Shown: piece by piece, positions 42,910-53,000 of the stretch
Numbering within the stretch: position 1 is the first letter of the stretch
Layout: each line of letters begins with the position of its first letter
Source of the DNA: Streptomyces sp. NBC_00443
GTDB taxonomy: Bacteria > Actinomycetota > Actinomycetes > Streptomycetales > Streptomycetaceae
DNA length: 64,000 nucleotides
Assembly (NCBI RefSeq): GCF_036014175.1
Contig: NZ_CP107917.1
Span: 558,001 to 622,000, forward strand
Direction: 5' to 3'
Made by a program: the position numbers and the translations under genes
Notes under the pieces: generated by a model
Database searches by the model: none
What the model was told of the DNA's origin: nothing
What the model saw: the letters and a program-made list of their open reading frames with translations, nothing else

Positions 42910-43203
42910 ATGGAGTCGACCACCGCGGTGATCATCGTCGTGGCCCTCGCGGCCCTCGTGCTCGCCGTGGCCGTCTGGGTACTGGCGCGGCTCGTGCGGA
43001 CGCGGCGCGTGATGCGGCGTGCCGGGCTGCCGACGGGGCCGCGCTGGGTGTTCTGGGGTGCGGTGCTGTACTTCGTGCTGCCGGCCGATCTGGTGCCCGA
43101 TCCGGTGTATCTGGACGACATCGGCGTGCTCTTGCTGGCACTGCGTACCCTGCGCCGTTCTCCCGATGCGGGACCGCCGGACGCCGTTGATTACAGAAAG
43201 TAA
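42910..43203 (+). CDS. DUF1232 (YkvA-like) small membrane protein
   Basis: This encodes 97 residues. An N-terminal membrane helix (TAVIIVVALAALVLAVAVWVLA) is followed by a basic loop (RTRRVMRRAG) and the DUF1232 signature VLYFVLPADLVPDPVYLDDIGVLLLALR, in which the conserved P-x-D-x-x-P-D motif is complete. A strong AGGAGG site lies eight bases before ATG 42910. The family is widespread and unassigned; some members affect membrane or antibiotic phenotypes. Confidence 0.88.
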   Translation: MESTTAVIIVVALAALVLAVAVWVLARLVRTRRVMRRAGLPTGPRWVFWGAVLYFVLPADLVPDPVYLDDIGVLLLALRTLRRSPDAGPPDAVDYRK

Positions 43204-43321
43204 GGAAACCAATCACTCGTTCGATTCGTTTAAGTAAGTGGGAACCGAAGGGCGTCGGCGGGCCGAGGGGCGCTCCTGGGTGACCAGGCTCGATCGGAGC
43301 AGCACCTGTGAGGGAGAGACG

Positions 43322-43513
43322 ATGCAACCGTTCGCGCTCAACTATGCACGGCCGGCGGCGGAGTTGGAGGTCACCGCTGCGTACGCATATGACTCCGGTC
43401 TGCAGTTGAACGTGCTGCGTGACGGGCGAATAGCCGCCTCTGATCACGCGCTCTTGCGGGAGTTGGGGACCACTACATCCACGGCGGGCTCGAAGACCCA
43501 CTTCGACGACTGA
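43322..43513 (+). CDS. tgmA: ATP-grasp-modified RiPP precursor (graspetide), TgmA family
   Basis: This encodes 63 residues. It has a leader motif PFALNYARPAAELEV and the segment YAYDSGLQLNVLRDG...HALLRELG. The C-terminal core TTTSTAGSKTHFDD offers Thr/Ser/Lys donors and a terminal Asp pair as acceptors, matching the TgmA precursor family. ATP-grasp ligases of this group form ester or amide side-chain links. ATG 43322 has GGGAGAG upstream; an in-frame open stretch from 43238 is not conserved-like. The maturase starts 16 bases downstream. An AT-richer promoter-like region at 43204-43240 precedes the gene. Confidence 0.88.
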   Translation: MQPFALNYARPAAELEVTAAYAYDSGLQLNVLRDGRIAASDHALLRELGTTTSTAGSKTHFDD

Positions 43514-43529
43514 ACGCAGGTCGCCGACG

Positions 43530-44504
43530 ATGACGGTCCTGATTGTGACCAACGAAGAGGACGTGACGGCGGACATGGTGGTCGTGCACCTGAACGCGTC
43601 CGGTGTTCCGGTGGTCCGGCTCGATCCCGCCGACGTGACCGGCGGGGTCGCTCTGTCGGGCGAGTATGTGCACGGCTCCTTCCGTGGCCATCTCTCGTCC
43701 GCGGGACGCCTGGTGAACGTCAACGGCCTGCGGTCGATCTGGATGCGCAGGCCGGGGGCCGCGGCGGCGCGGGCGGCAGCCCCCTCCGCCTGGCTGACAC
43801 AGGAGGCGGAGCAGGCGCTGTACGGCATGCTGCGCGGCTGTGACGTGCGCTGGATGAACCACCCCGACGCGGCGCGCCGGGCTCGCTACAAGCCCTGGCA
43901 GCTGCGGCTGGCACAGCGCTGCGCTCTGCCCGTTCCGGCCACGTTGATCACGACGTTCCCGCAGGCCGCCCGCGAGTTCGCCGAGCGCTATCCGGATCTG
44001 GTGGTCAAGCCGGTGTCCGGCGCGCATCCACAGGATCCGCCGCGCGCGGTGCCGACCAGCAGGGTCGGACCTGACGCGGACTTCTCCGCGGTCGCGTTCG
44101 GGCCGACCCTGCTGCAGCGGCGCGTGGCCAAGCGTGCCGACATCCGTCTCACGGCGGTGGGCGACCAGCTGCTGGCGGCACGCAAGGCGACCGGTGCCGA
44201 GGCGGAAGTGGACGTCCGCTTCGCCGAGTCCGACGCGCCGTGGAGTCCCGTCGAGGTCGCGCCGCGCGTCACCGAGGGCGTCCGTGCCTATCTGCGGGAC
44301 GCGGAACTCGCCTACGGTGCCTTCGACTTCGTCGAGGATGCCGACGGGACGTGGTGGTTCCTGGAGTGCAACCAGTCGGGGCAGTTCGGGTTCATCGAGG
44401 TGGACACGGGCCAGCCGATCGCCCGCACCATCGCCGAGTGGCTCGCGCAGCCGGCCGCCGGGGAGCAGCCGCACGCCAATGGGGCCAGCGCGAAGGTTCC
44501 GTGA
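43530..44504 (+). CDS. tgmB: ATP-grasp graspetide maturase, TgmB family
   Basis: This encodes 324 residues of the MvdD/TgmB ribosomal peptide maturase type. The N-terminal pre-ATP-grasp domain starts VLIVTNEEDVTADMVVVHL and contains SIWMRRPG. The ATP-grasp lobe has PDLVVKPVSG, LLQRRVAKRADIRLTAVG and the Mg-binding end GAFDFVEDADGTWWFLECNQSGQFGFIE. It activates core Asp carboxylates with ATP and links them to Thr/Ser/Lys of TgmA. I see no O-methyltransferase (PCMT/TgmC-like) gene beside the pair, a partner present in some relatives. Confidence 0.9.
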   Translation: MTVLIVTNEEDVTADMVVVHLNASGVPVVRLDPADVTGGVALSGEYVHGSFRGHLSSAGRLVNVNGLRSIWMRRPGAAAARAAAPSAWLTQEAEQALYGMLRGCDVRWMNHPDAARRARYKPWQLRLAQRCALPVPATLITTFPQAAREFAERYPDLVVKPVSGAHPQDPPRAVPTSRVGPDADFSAVAFGPTLLQRRVAKRADIRLTAVGDQLLAARKATGAEAEVDVRFAESDAPWSPVEVAPRVTEGVRAYLRDAELAYGAFDFVEDADGTWWFLECNQSGQFGFIEVDTGQPIARTIAEWLAQPAAGEQPHANGASAKVP

Positions 44505-44528
44505 CTGATCCGCCGGGGCCGTCCGGGC

Positions 44529-44747
44529 TCAGCGTGAATGCGGCCCGGGCGGCAGGGCGCTGCGCTGCCAGGTCGGGGCGGGGGGTGCGGGGCGTCCGGG
44601 AGGGGGTGCGTGGCCGCCGGACTGCAACAGGGGCTGCATGGCGAACTCGACTTCCCTGCTGACGCGTTCGGCCTCCCTGCGGACCTGGGTGGGGATGTCG
44701 CCGCGCTCCGCGATGAGCCGGTCGTAAATGGGGGAATCCTGGAACAC
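44529..44747 (-). CDS. Small hypothetical protein
   Basis: This encodes 72 residues from GTG 44747, starting VFQDSPIYDRLIAERGDIPTQVRREAERVSREV, a helical, charged N-terminal half that looks like a real protein. The second half is Pro-rich (GHAPPPGRPAPPAP) and low in information. It converges on tgmB, 24 bases away. I cannot assign a function. It may be a conserved companion of the graspetide locus or an independent small gene. Confidence 0.5.
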   Translation of the reverse strand: MFQDSPIYDRLIAERGDIPTQVRREAERVSREVEFAMQPLLQSGGHAPPPGRPAPPAPTWQRSALPPGPHSR

Positions 44748-44925
44748 CCGTCAACGCGCCTTTCATGTCGTGGCCCTGTGTGCAGATGGGCACGGCTGTC
44801 GAGTCTAGGCGCCGACGCACACTGAAGTGCGAATTCTGCCAGAGCGCTTGACGTGCGACGAACGGGCGGTTCCACCCCGACGTGTGATCGCGGTGCCGCC
44901 CGTTCCCCGCTGCCCGCTCCCCGGG

Positions 44926-45396
44926 TCAGGCGCCCGTCGTGGAACCGGGCCGGACGATCATCAGCACCGTGACGGTCGCCCACAGCAGGTTGAAGATGCC
45001 GGTGAACATGGCGAGTTGCACCGTGGCCGAACGCTCGACGGGCTTCTCGGCGCTCAGTTGGCCGACGAGTTCCTCCTGCCGGGGCAGGACGAAGGCGATC
45101 AGGATGCCGGCGGCCGCGGCGGTCAGGGCGATGGAGGTGATGAGCCATCCGCTGCCCAGCACTCCCATCGCCAGGCCGGTGGCCAGGCCGAGGACGGGGA
45201 CCGAGACCCCGATGGCGCCGTAGACGCGGCAGATGCGGTGCAGGAGCCGGACGGTGCCCACCGCCACCGCACCGTCGGTCGCCGGGACGCGGCGCGCGGC
45301 CGGCGGGAACATGCTGGCCGCGACGGTGACGGGGCCGACCGCGACGATGGCGGCCAGGACGTGAAGAGTGAGGAGGATCTTGGTCACCCGCCTCAC
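44926..45396 (-). CDS. DUF2269-like integral membrane protein
   Basis: This encodes 156 residues with four helices: ILLTLHVLAAIVAVGPVTVAA, AIGVSVPVLGLATGLAMGVL, WLITSIALTAAAAGILIAFVL and LAMFTGIFNLLWATVTVLMIV. The His in helix 1 and the GSGWLITS segment are typical of DUF2269 proteins. GTG 45396 or GTG 45387 can serve as start. It diverges from the GlxA-type regulator (start 45544), which is a common reason to expect control by that regulator. The molecular role is unknown. Confidence 0.72.
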   Translation of the reverse strand: MRRVTKILLTLHVLAAIVAVGPVTVAASMFPPAARRVPATDGAVAVGTVRLLHRICRVYGAIGVSVPVLGLATGLAMGVLGSGWLITSIALTAAAAGILIAFVLPRQEELVGQLSAEKPVERSATVQLAMFTGIFNLLWATVTVLMIVRPGSTTGA

Positions 45397-45543
45397 GCTA
45401 GGGTTCTCCCGGGTGATCGCACAGGGGCTGAAACGACAGCTTCCAACGGATTCCCGCCAGCCGGTCTGCCCGCTCTTTCACCTCGGATCACCTGTGCCAC
45501 CTGCACTTATGTCGGTGGCGGGAATCCGCCTATGGTGTCACTC

Positions 45544-46503
45544 ATGCACACCGTGGCGATTCTGGTTCTCGACAACGTGGTGCCGTTCGACATGGCGACA
45601 CCGTTCCAGATGTTCGGCTGGACACGGCTGCCGGACGGCCGCCGTCCCTACCGGGTCCGGCTGTGCGCCGAGTCGCCGGAGGTACCCACGGAGGGCTTCG
45701 CCCTGCGGATCGACCGGGGGCTCGACGGGCTGGCGGACGCGGACACGATCATCGTGCCGGGCTGCGACGAGACCGGACCGCCCTCCCCCGGCGTGACGGC
45801 GGCCCTGCGCGAGGCGGCCCGGGCCGGCACCCGGATCGCGTCCGTCTGCGTGGGCGCCTTCGTCCTGGCCGAGGCCGGGTTGCTGGACGGACTGCGCGCC
45901 ACCACCCATTGGATGGCGACGGACGAGCTCGCACGGCGTTTCCCGGACGTCCATGTGGAACCGGACGTGCTGTACGTCGACAACGGGCAGCTCCTCACCT
46001 CCGCCGGGGCCGCGGCGGGAATGGACATGTGCCTGCACATGATCCGGCGCGACCTCGGCTCGGCCGTGGCCGCGCACACCGCGCGCGTGTCCGTCGTACC
46101 GCTGGAACGGGAGGGCGGCCAGGCGCAGTTCATCGTGCACGAGTATCCGCCGGTGCCGCGCGGCTCGGCACTCGAACCGCTGCTGGAGTGGATCGGGGAC
46201 AACCTGGCCGGGGAGATCACCCTGGGGGCGTTGGCGGAGCGCTCGGGGATGAGCGAGCGCACCTTCAGCCGCCGGTTCCGTGAGCAGACCGGCACCACGC
46301 CGCTGCAGTGGCTGCTGCGGGCGCGCGTGCGGCGGGCCCAGTATCTGCTGGAGAACAGCGACCATCCGGTCGAACGGATCGCGCGGCAGGCGGGGTTCGG
46401 GTCGCCGACGGCGTTCCGTGAACGCTTCCGCCGGGTGGTCGGCACCACGCCGCACGCCTATCGGGCCGCGTTCCGGGCAAAGGCCGTGGTCGGCGCCCAG
46501 TAA
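45544..46503 (+). CDS. GlxA family AraC-type transcriptional regulator
   Basis: This encodes 319 residues. The N-terminal DJ-1/PfpI-like domain (~1-170) has VAILVLDNVVPFDMATPFQMFG and the nucleophile-elbow remnant IASVCVGAFVLAEAGLL with Cys in place. The C-terminal AraC helix pair (~215-310) reads ITLGALAERSGMSERTFSRRFREQTGTTPLQWL and ARQAGFGSPTAFRERFRRVVGTTP. ATG 45544 is chosen; ATG 45532 is an in-frame alternative. Such proteins are often activators or repressors of a neighbouring transporter or membrane gene, here the divergent DUF2269 gene. Confidence 0.88.
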   Translation: MHTVAILVLDNVVPFDMATPFQMFGWTRLPDGRRPYRVRLCAESPEVPTEGFALRIDRGLDGLADADTIIVPGCDETGPPSPGVTAALREAARAGTRIASVCVGAFVLAEAGLLDGLRATTHWMATDELARRFPDVHVEPDVLYVDNGQLLTSAGAAAGMDMCLHMIRRDLGSAVAAHTARVSVVPLEREGGQAQFIVHEYPPVPRGSALEPLLEWIGDNLAGEITLGALAERSGMSERTFSRRFREQTGTTPLQWLLRARVRRAQYLLENSDHPVERIARQAGFGSPTAFRERFRRVVGTTPHAYRAAFRAKAVVGAQ

Positions 46504-46614
46504 TGACGGGGCCGGGGCTGTGTCAGGTCACGGTGGGATAAATCACCCGAGTCCACACGGGCCGTCAGCAGTTGGACAAGGGTATCGATCCCGCCCCAAG
46601 GACGGTGTACGCCC

Positions 46615-46962
46615 ATGAACTGCTCCAGCCGCCTGCTCTGCGTCCTCTACATCGCCACGAGCGCGGGGCTCGCCTGGACCTCGGTCCTGGAAATCCGGTA
46701 CGGGCCCGCCTGGGCGGCGTGTCTGTTCGCCGCCGCCGCTCTCGTGCCGGTCATCGCCGTGGTGCGGGAGACCGTGATCGGCGAACAGCGCCGGTGGCTC
46801 CTGGAGCTGGTCGCACGGGCCGGGCGGGCCGGCGATGCCGCCGAGGCGATCGTCCGTGCGGAGCTGGACTCCGCGTGCTGCGAGCGATGGTGGACCAGCC
46901 TCGGCAGTGAGCACGAGGTGACGTGCCGGCACTGGATGCCGCGCAGCAGCAGCGCCGCGTGA
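46615..46962 (+). CDS. Small two-helix membrane protein
   Basis: This encodes 115 residues starting MNCSSRLLCVLYIATSAGLAWTS, with a second helix AWAACLFAAAALVPVIAVV. A charged cytosolic part (RETVIGEQRRWLLELVARAGRAGDA) contains Cys pairs in SACCERWW and TCRHW. It resembles small Streptomyces membrane proteins of unknown role. It lies 64 bases from the 3' end of the NRPS gene, on the opposite strand. No function assigned. Confidence 0.6.
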   Translation: MNCSSRLLCVLYIATSAGLAWTSVLEIRYGPAWAACLFAAAALVPVIAVVRETVIGEQRRWLLELVARAGRAGDAAEAIVRAELDSACCERWWTSLGSEHEVTCRHWMPRSSSAA

Positions 46963-47025
46963 GCGTCCGTGACGCCGTCCCGCGCACCGAGCCGGCGCGG
47001 GGCGGGGCGGCGTCACGGACGGGCG

Positions 47026-50000
47026 TCACCGCCCGAGCGCCCGGTCGACCTCCTCGCTCAGGAGGCCGATGTAGTCGCGGGTCCAGCCCTCGATCGTGCT
47101 GCGGTCCCACAGGTCGGCCGAGTACTCGACGAAGCCCTTCAGTTCGTCGCCGGCCGGGACGAGCCCGAAGGTGAGTTCCGTACGGGCCGCGGCGGGCGCG
47201 AGGTCCTCGATGGCCGTGGTCAGACCGGGCAGTTCGACCTCCGCGTCCAGAGAGCTCTGGTAGGCGAAGCCGACGTCCAGCCGGTCCGGCACGTCCACGC
47301 CGTTGCGCTCCCTCATCGCGGGGGCGATCCGGCGCACCGGCAGGGCCCTGTCCATGCACTCCACGGTCGTGCGGGCGACCTGGTCCGTCAGAGCGGCGAA
47401 GGAATCTGCTCCGCCCTGCCGCACCGGCAGCGCGAAGCCGGTGACCGTGCAGGCCAGCAAGGATTCGAACGCGCGGCGCTCGCGGTTGGCGTAGGAGACG
47501 TTGAACACGACGTCGGACTGCCCGGACTTCCGCGCGAGCATCCGGCCCAGGGCCGCGGCCGTGACCACGAACGGCGTCGTCCCCCGCTCTCTGGCCAGCC
47601 GCTCCACGGCGGCGCGTGCCGCGGCCGGCACGGTGAACATCACGGCGCCGCCGCGTCCGCTCGCGCTCTGCGGCCGGGGCCGGTCCAGGGGCAGGTCGAC
47701 GGTGAACGGCACTCCGTCGAGCTCGCGCAGCCAGAACTGCACCTTCCGCTCCTCGGCGGCCTCGTCCACCTGGTCCTGCTGCCACCGGGCGTACGCCGCG
47801 GGCTGGCACTGCACGGGCGGCAGGGCGTGGGGCTCGCCGGCCACGGCCGAGCCGTAGAGCGCGGCGAGTTCCTTCAGCAGCAGGCTGACGGACCATCCGT
47901 CGCAGGCGGAGTGGTGCAGGACGAGGAGCAGTGACCAGGTGCTCTCGCCGCTGCGCAGGAGGCGCAGCGCCATCGGAATCCCGCCGGTGGGGTCGACAGG
48001 CGTCTCCGCCGCCTCGGAACCGGCCCGGTCCAGGGCCGCCTGCCGTTCCTGCGCGGGCAGCCCGGTGAGGTCCTCCACCGGCAGTTCGACCGGGCGGGGC
48101 CGCAGCACCTGCTGCTCCCAGCCGTCCCCGCTGCGTGCCAGGCGCGTCCGCAGCCCCTCGTGCCGCTCTACGAGCCCGGTCAGGGCGGTGCGCAGGGCTG
48201 CCACGTCCAGGTCACCGGTGAGGGTGAGCCGCAGGGCGACGTTGTAGACCTGCGGGAGGCGGTGGTCGGCGTGCACGGCGGCGAAGCGGGACTGCTGCAC
48301 GGTGGCGGGGGCTCGGTGCTCCACCGGGCCGGCTCCGTCGTCGTCGGTCTCGGCCGCGGGCGAGGGACCCGCGGAGCCCGGCTCCGCCGTCTCGCCCGCC
48401 GCCGCAGCCAGTTGGGCCGTCATGGCCCTCAGCGTCGGCTCCTGGTAGAAGCTCAGCATCGGGTACTCGGTGCCGAAGTCCTCCCGGACCCGGTTGACCA
48501 GCCGCATCGCGGTGATCGAGTGGCCGCCCAGGTCGAAGAAGGAGGCGTCGGCCGCGATGCCGTCGGCGTCGACGCCGAACTCTTCGGCCCACAGGTCCCG
48601 GACCCGCCGCTCGATGCCCGTCAGGTGACCGGCAGCGGGTGCTTCGCCGACGGCACTCGGCGTGCGGGTGGGTGCGGAGGTGACGAGGTCGGGTGCCGGC
48701 AGCGCGGAGCGGTCCAGCTTGCCGTTGCCGCTCACGGGCAGGGCGGTCAGGACGCGCCACGCGCGCGGTACGAGGTACTCCGGGAGCCGGGCCGCCAGTT
48801 CCTCTGCCAGCAGATCGGCGTAGGCCTGCCGGTCGTCGGCTCCCTCTCCGATCGGGTCGGAGGGTACCGCGTAGGCCGCGAGGTACGCGTCACCGCGGTC
48901 GTTGCGCCGGGCCAGTACGGCCGCCTCGCGCACGCCGTCCAGGGCGTTGAGCGTGCGGGAGACCTCCTCCGGCTCGACCCTGAAGCCGCGGATCTTCACC
49001 TGGTCGTCGGTCCGGCCGCAGAACTCCAGCGTCCCGTCCCCGGTCCAGCGGACCAGGTCGCCGGTGCGGTACCTGCGTGCGTCCGGGCCGCCGTCCGGGT
49101 CCGGCAGGAACCGCTCTGCGGTGAGTTCGGGGCGGTGGAGATAGCCGAGGGCCACGCCCGGTCCGCCGACGTACAACTCCCCCGCCGTGCCGACGGGTAC
49201 GGGGCGCCCCGACTCGTCGAGCACGCTCAGCCGTACGTTGTCCGCCGGGCGTCCGATCGCGATCGGCCGAGCGGGGTCGTCGCTGTGCGCGGCGACGGTT
49301 TCCGTCGTGCACAGCACGGTGGTCTCGGTGGGTCCGTAGACGTTCACCGTCTCGTACGGCGCCTCGGGCCGCGGCCTGGTGCGCAGTACGTCACCGCCCA
49401 GCAGGAGGTGACGCAGGGGCGGCTGCTCATGTGGAGGCAGCCGCAGGAGCTGTTCGCCCAGGGCGGTGGGGAGGATGGAGAAGGTGACGTGCTCGTGGGC
49501 GTACCAGCGGGCCAGGGTCAGTGGATCCCTGCGGACTCCCTCTTCGGCGATGGTGACCGACGCTCCCGCGGTGAGCGCCGGCCAGATCTCCAGGATCGAG
49601 GCGTCGAAACTCTGGCTGCACACGACGGCGCTGCGGTCGGCCGAGGTGAACGCGAAGCGCCGGTGGTGCCACTCGCACAGGTCGAGGACAGCGCGGTGCG
49701 CCAGCACGACGCCCTTGGGTGTGCCGGTGCTGCCCGAGGTGTAGAGGACACAGCACGGGGACTGATTGTCGGTGGCGGACGCGGAGCGCGGCGGGTGGGG
49801 TGCGGTCGGGGTCGCGTCGGGGGATACGACGGTCACGCCCGGCGGCAGCTTCAGAACGGCCGCCTCGCCGGGCGCCGACACCACGGTCCGTGCCCCGCAC
49901 TCGGCGATGACCTGCTCGGCGCGCACCCGGCCGAGGGACGGATCCAGCGGGACGTGGGCAAGGCCCGCTTTGAGTGCGGCGAGCATGGCGACGACGAGGT

Positions 50001-53000
50001 CGGCGGAGCGCGGTAGCCACAACGCCACGACCTCGGCACCGCCGTCCATCGAGGGCTGTTCCCGCAGGACGGCGGCCAACTGCTCGGCGCGGTCGTTCAG
50101 TTCGCGGTATGTCAGCCGGGTGTCGCCGCTGATCACGGCGGTGCTGTCCGGCCGAGCGGCCGCCTGCCGGGCGACCAGGGCGTGGACGGTGGTGCCCGCG
50201 AGCGGCCGGGACGGGCCGCGCTGCCAGGAGCTCGGTACGGGCTCACCTTCGGCGGCGGTGTCGACGGCCTCCGGGGCGAGCCGGGACAGCGGCGTGTCAG
50301 GGGTGTCGACCGCCGCGGCGAGCAGGTTCTGGAAGGTGGCGAAGAACCCGGCGACCGTCTCCTGGTCGAAGAGGTCGGTGTTGTATTCCAGGTGGCAGCG
50401 GATGCCCTCGGGCTGGTCCGTGAAGTAGACCGTGAGGTCGGTCAGGGACTTGTCCGGGCCGGCGTCCAGCGGTGTGGCCTCGATGCCGGGCAGGTCGAAG
50501 CGGAACGGTTCGGCGCGCTGGAACTCCGCGAACGCCTGGAACACCGGTGTCCGGTCGACGGCCCGGGGCGGGGCAAGCTCGCGCACGACCGTCTCGAACG
50601 GCACGCGCGCGTGGTCGTACGCGTCGAGAGCGACCGTGCGGACGCGGTCCAGCAACGTGCCGAACGCCGGGTCGCCGGACAGGTCGAGGCGCAGCGCGAG
50701 GGTGTTCACGAAGAACCCGAGCACGTGCTCGGCCCGCTCGGGCCGGTCCGAGATCGGGGTGCCGACGACGATGTCCGGCTGCCCGGTGACCCGGTGCAGC
50801 ATGGCACCGTAGCCGGCGAGCAGGGTCATGAACAGGGTGCTGCGGCGGGCGCGGCTCAACTCCCGCAGCCGTCCGGAGAGTTCCGGAGTGAGCGTGTGGA
50901 AGACCGCCCGGCCGTTGGAGGTCATTGTCGCCGGGCGCGGCCGGTCGGTGGGCAGCGCGAGGACGGGCAGGTCGCCGCCGAGGGTGCGGCGCCAGTGGGC
51001 CAGGTCCTCGTCGGCCTCGGGGCTGCTCGCGGACGCCGCCTGCTCCCTGGCGTGGTCGGCGTAGCTCCAGGTGAGCGCGGGCAGGTCCGGGGTGGTGCCG
51101 TCGCGTTCGGCGCGGTAGAGCGCGGAGAGGTCGCGGGCGAGGACGGTGGCGGAGGCCGCGTCGACCACGATGTGGTGGAGGGACAGCACGAGGACGTGCT
51201 CCGCCTCGGCGAGCCTGACCAGCCGGGTGACGAACAGCGGGCCGTCGGCCAGGTCGAAGCGGCGTGCGCTCTCCGCGGCCAGGACGTCCCGCAGCGCGGT
51301 CCGCGGGTTGCCTGTGCCGTCGACGACCTCGACATCGGGCTCGACCGGCGACTCCTGCACCACCTGTCGTGGCTCGCCTCCGCTCTCGCGGAAGACGGTA
51401 CGGAGCCCCTCGTGCCGTGCGACGAGGCCGCGCAGAGCCACGCGGAGAGCCGGTACGTCGAGGGGACCTTCGAGGCGGATCGCCTTGACCTCGTTGTAGG
51501 CGGTGCGGCCCGGGAGCAGGCGCTCCAGGAACCAGATCCGTTCCTGACCGGGCGACAGCGGCGCGTCGGCGGGGGCGGCATCAGCTGTCCGCCGGTATGT
51601 GCGGCGCAGCGCTTCCAGGTGTGGCAGGCCCTCGCGCAGTTCGTCCGGAGCGACACCGAAGTCGACGAGGGCGACGATCTCGTCGGCACCCGCCGCGGTC
51701 ACCGCGTCCACCACCGGGCGGACGCTGTCCACCGTGCCGATCAGCGCGCGCTGGTCGCAGTAACGGCCGTAGGCCCGGCGGAACACCGCGTCCAGGTCGT
51801 CCTCGCTCAGCTCGGCCAGGTCGACGTTGTGCCCGAGGCTGTTGGTGACGCCGCTGAACACCGACAGGGACGCGCGCATATAGCGGGACAGCGGTTCGTA
51901 CGCCTCGGTCCGCGCGGTGTCGTGGTCGTCGCCAAGGTAGGTGTGCAGCAGGACGGCCACCCGCCCGGCGTCCGGGTCCAGGCCGTGCTGAGCCCGTGTA
52001 CGCCGGTAGCGGGCGATGTTCTCCCCGAGCTGTTCGACGCTCTGGGTCATCAGGTTGGTGACGATGCCCAGGTCGTGGCGGGCGGCCAGTTCGAAGGAGG
52101 CGGGGTTGCCGACCACCGCGGTGTACATGGGCGGGGCGTCCTGCACCGGACGCGGGAAGAGGCGTACCTCGGCCTCGCCGTCACCACTGGCCCGGCGCAC
52201 GGCGTCGCCGCGCCAGAACTTCCGTACCTCCTCCAGCTGCTCGTACATCAGCTCCTTGTGCCGGCCGAAGCGGTCGGGGAAGAACACGAAGTCCTTGGCG
52301 CTCCAGCCACTGGCGACGCCGATGCCGACACGCCCGCCGGAGAGGTTGTCGACCATCGACCACTCCTCGGCGACCCGGATGGGGTCGTGGAGCGGCAGCA
52401 CGACGGAGCCCGCGTTGAGCCGGACGCGTTCGGTCTCCCGGGAGAGCGCGGCGGCGAGCACCGCCGGGTTGGGGAAGAGGCCGCCGAAGGAGTGGAAGTG
52501 GCGCTCGGGCATCCACAGCGCATGGAAGTCGTGCCGGTCGGCGAACCGGGCGACCTCCATGAGGAGTTCGTACTGGCCACGGCCACCCTCGCTCGACGCG
52601 GAGGTGTCCTGGGGGTAGTCGCCGAAGAAGTAGACGCTGAAGTCGGTGGTGCGGGCGGCGGGTTCGCTCGCGGGCGCCTTGCGGGAGTCGGAGACGGCTG
52701 CGGCGTTCCAGGCCATGGAGGCGACCGGGGCGGGCGGCGGCGCCGCCGCGGGGACGGCCGGGTCCGGTTTCGGTTCGGGTGGTACGGCCGTCGGTTCGGG
52801 TGGCACAGCCTTCCGCGCCACCGGCCGCCCGCCCGGGAAGAAGCCCGCCGTCCGCAGCTCGCGCAGCGAATCACGTACGGCGTCCGCCACGAACTCGAGG
52901 TCGCCGTCCGTGTGGGCGGTGGACAGGAAGAAGTTGCGCCACTCCCAGACGTGCACGCCGCGCAGCATCAGGTGGTGGTAGAGGAGCTCCATGTCGGCGC

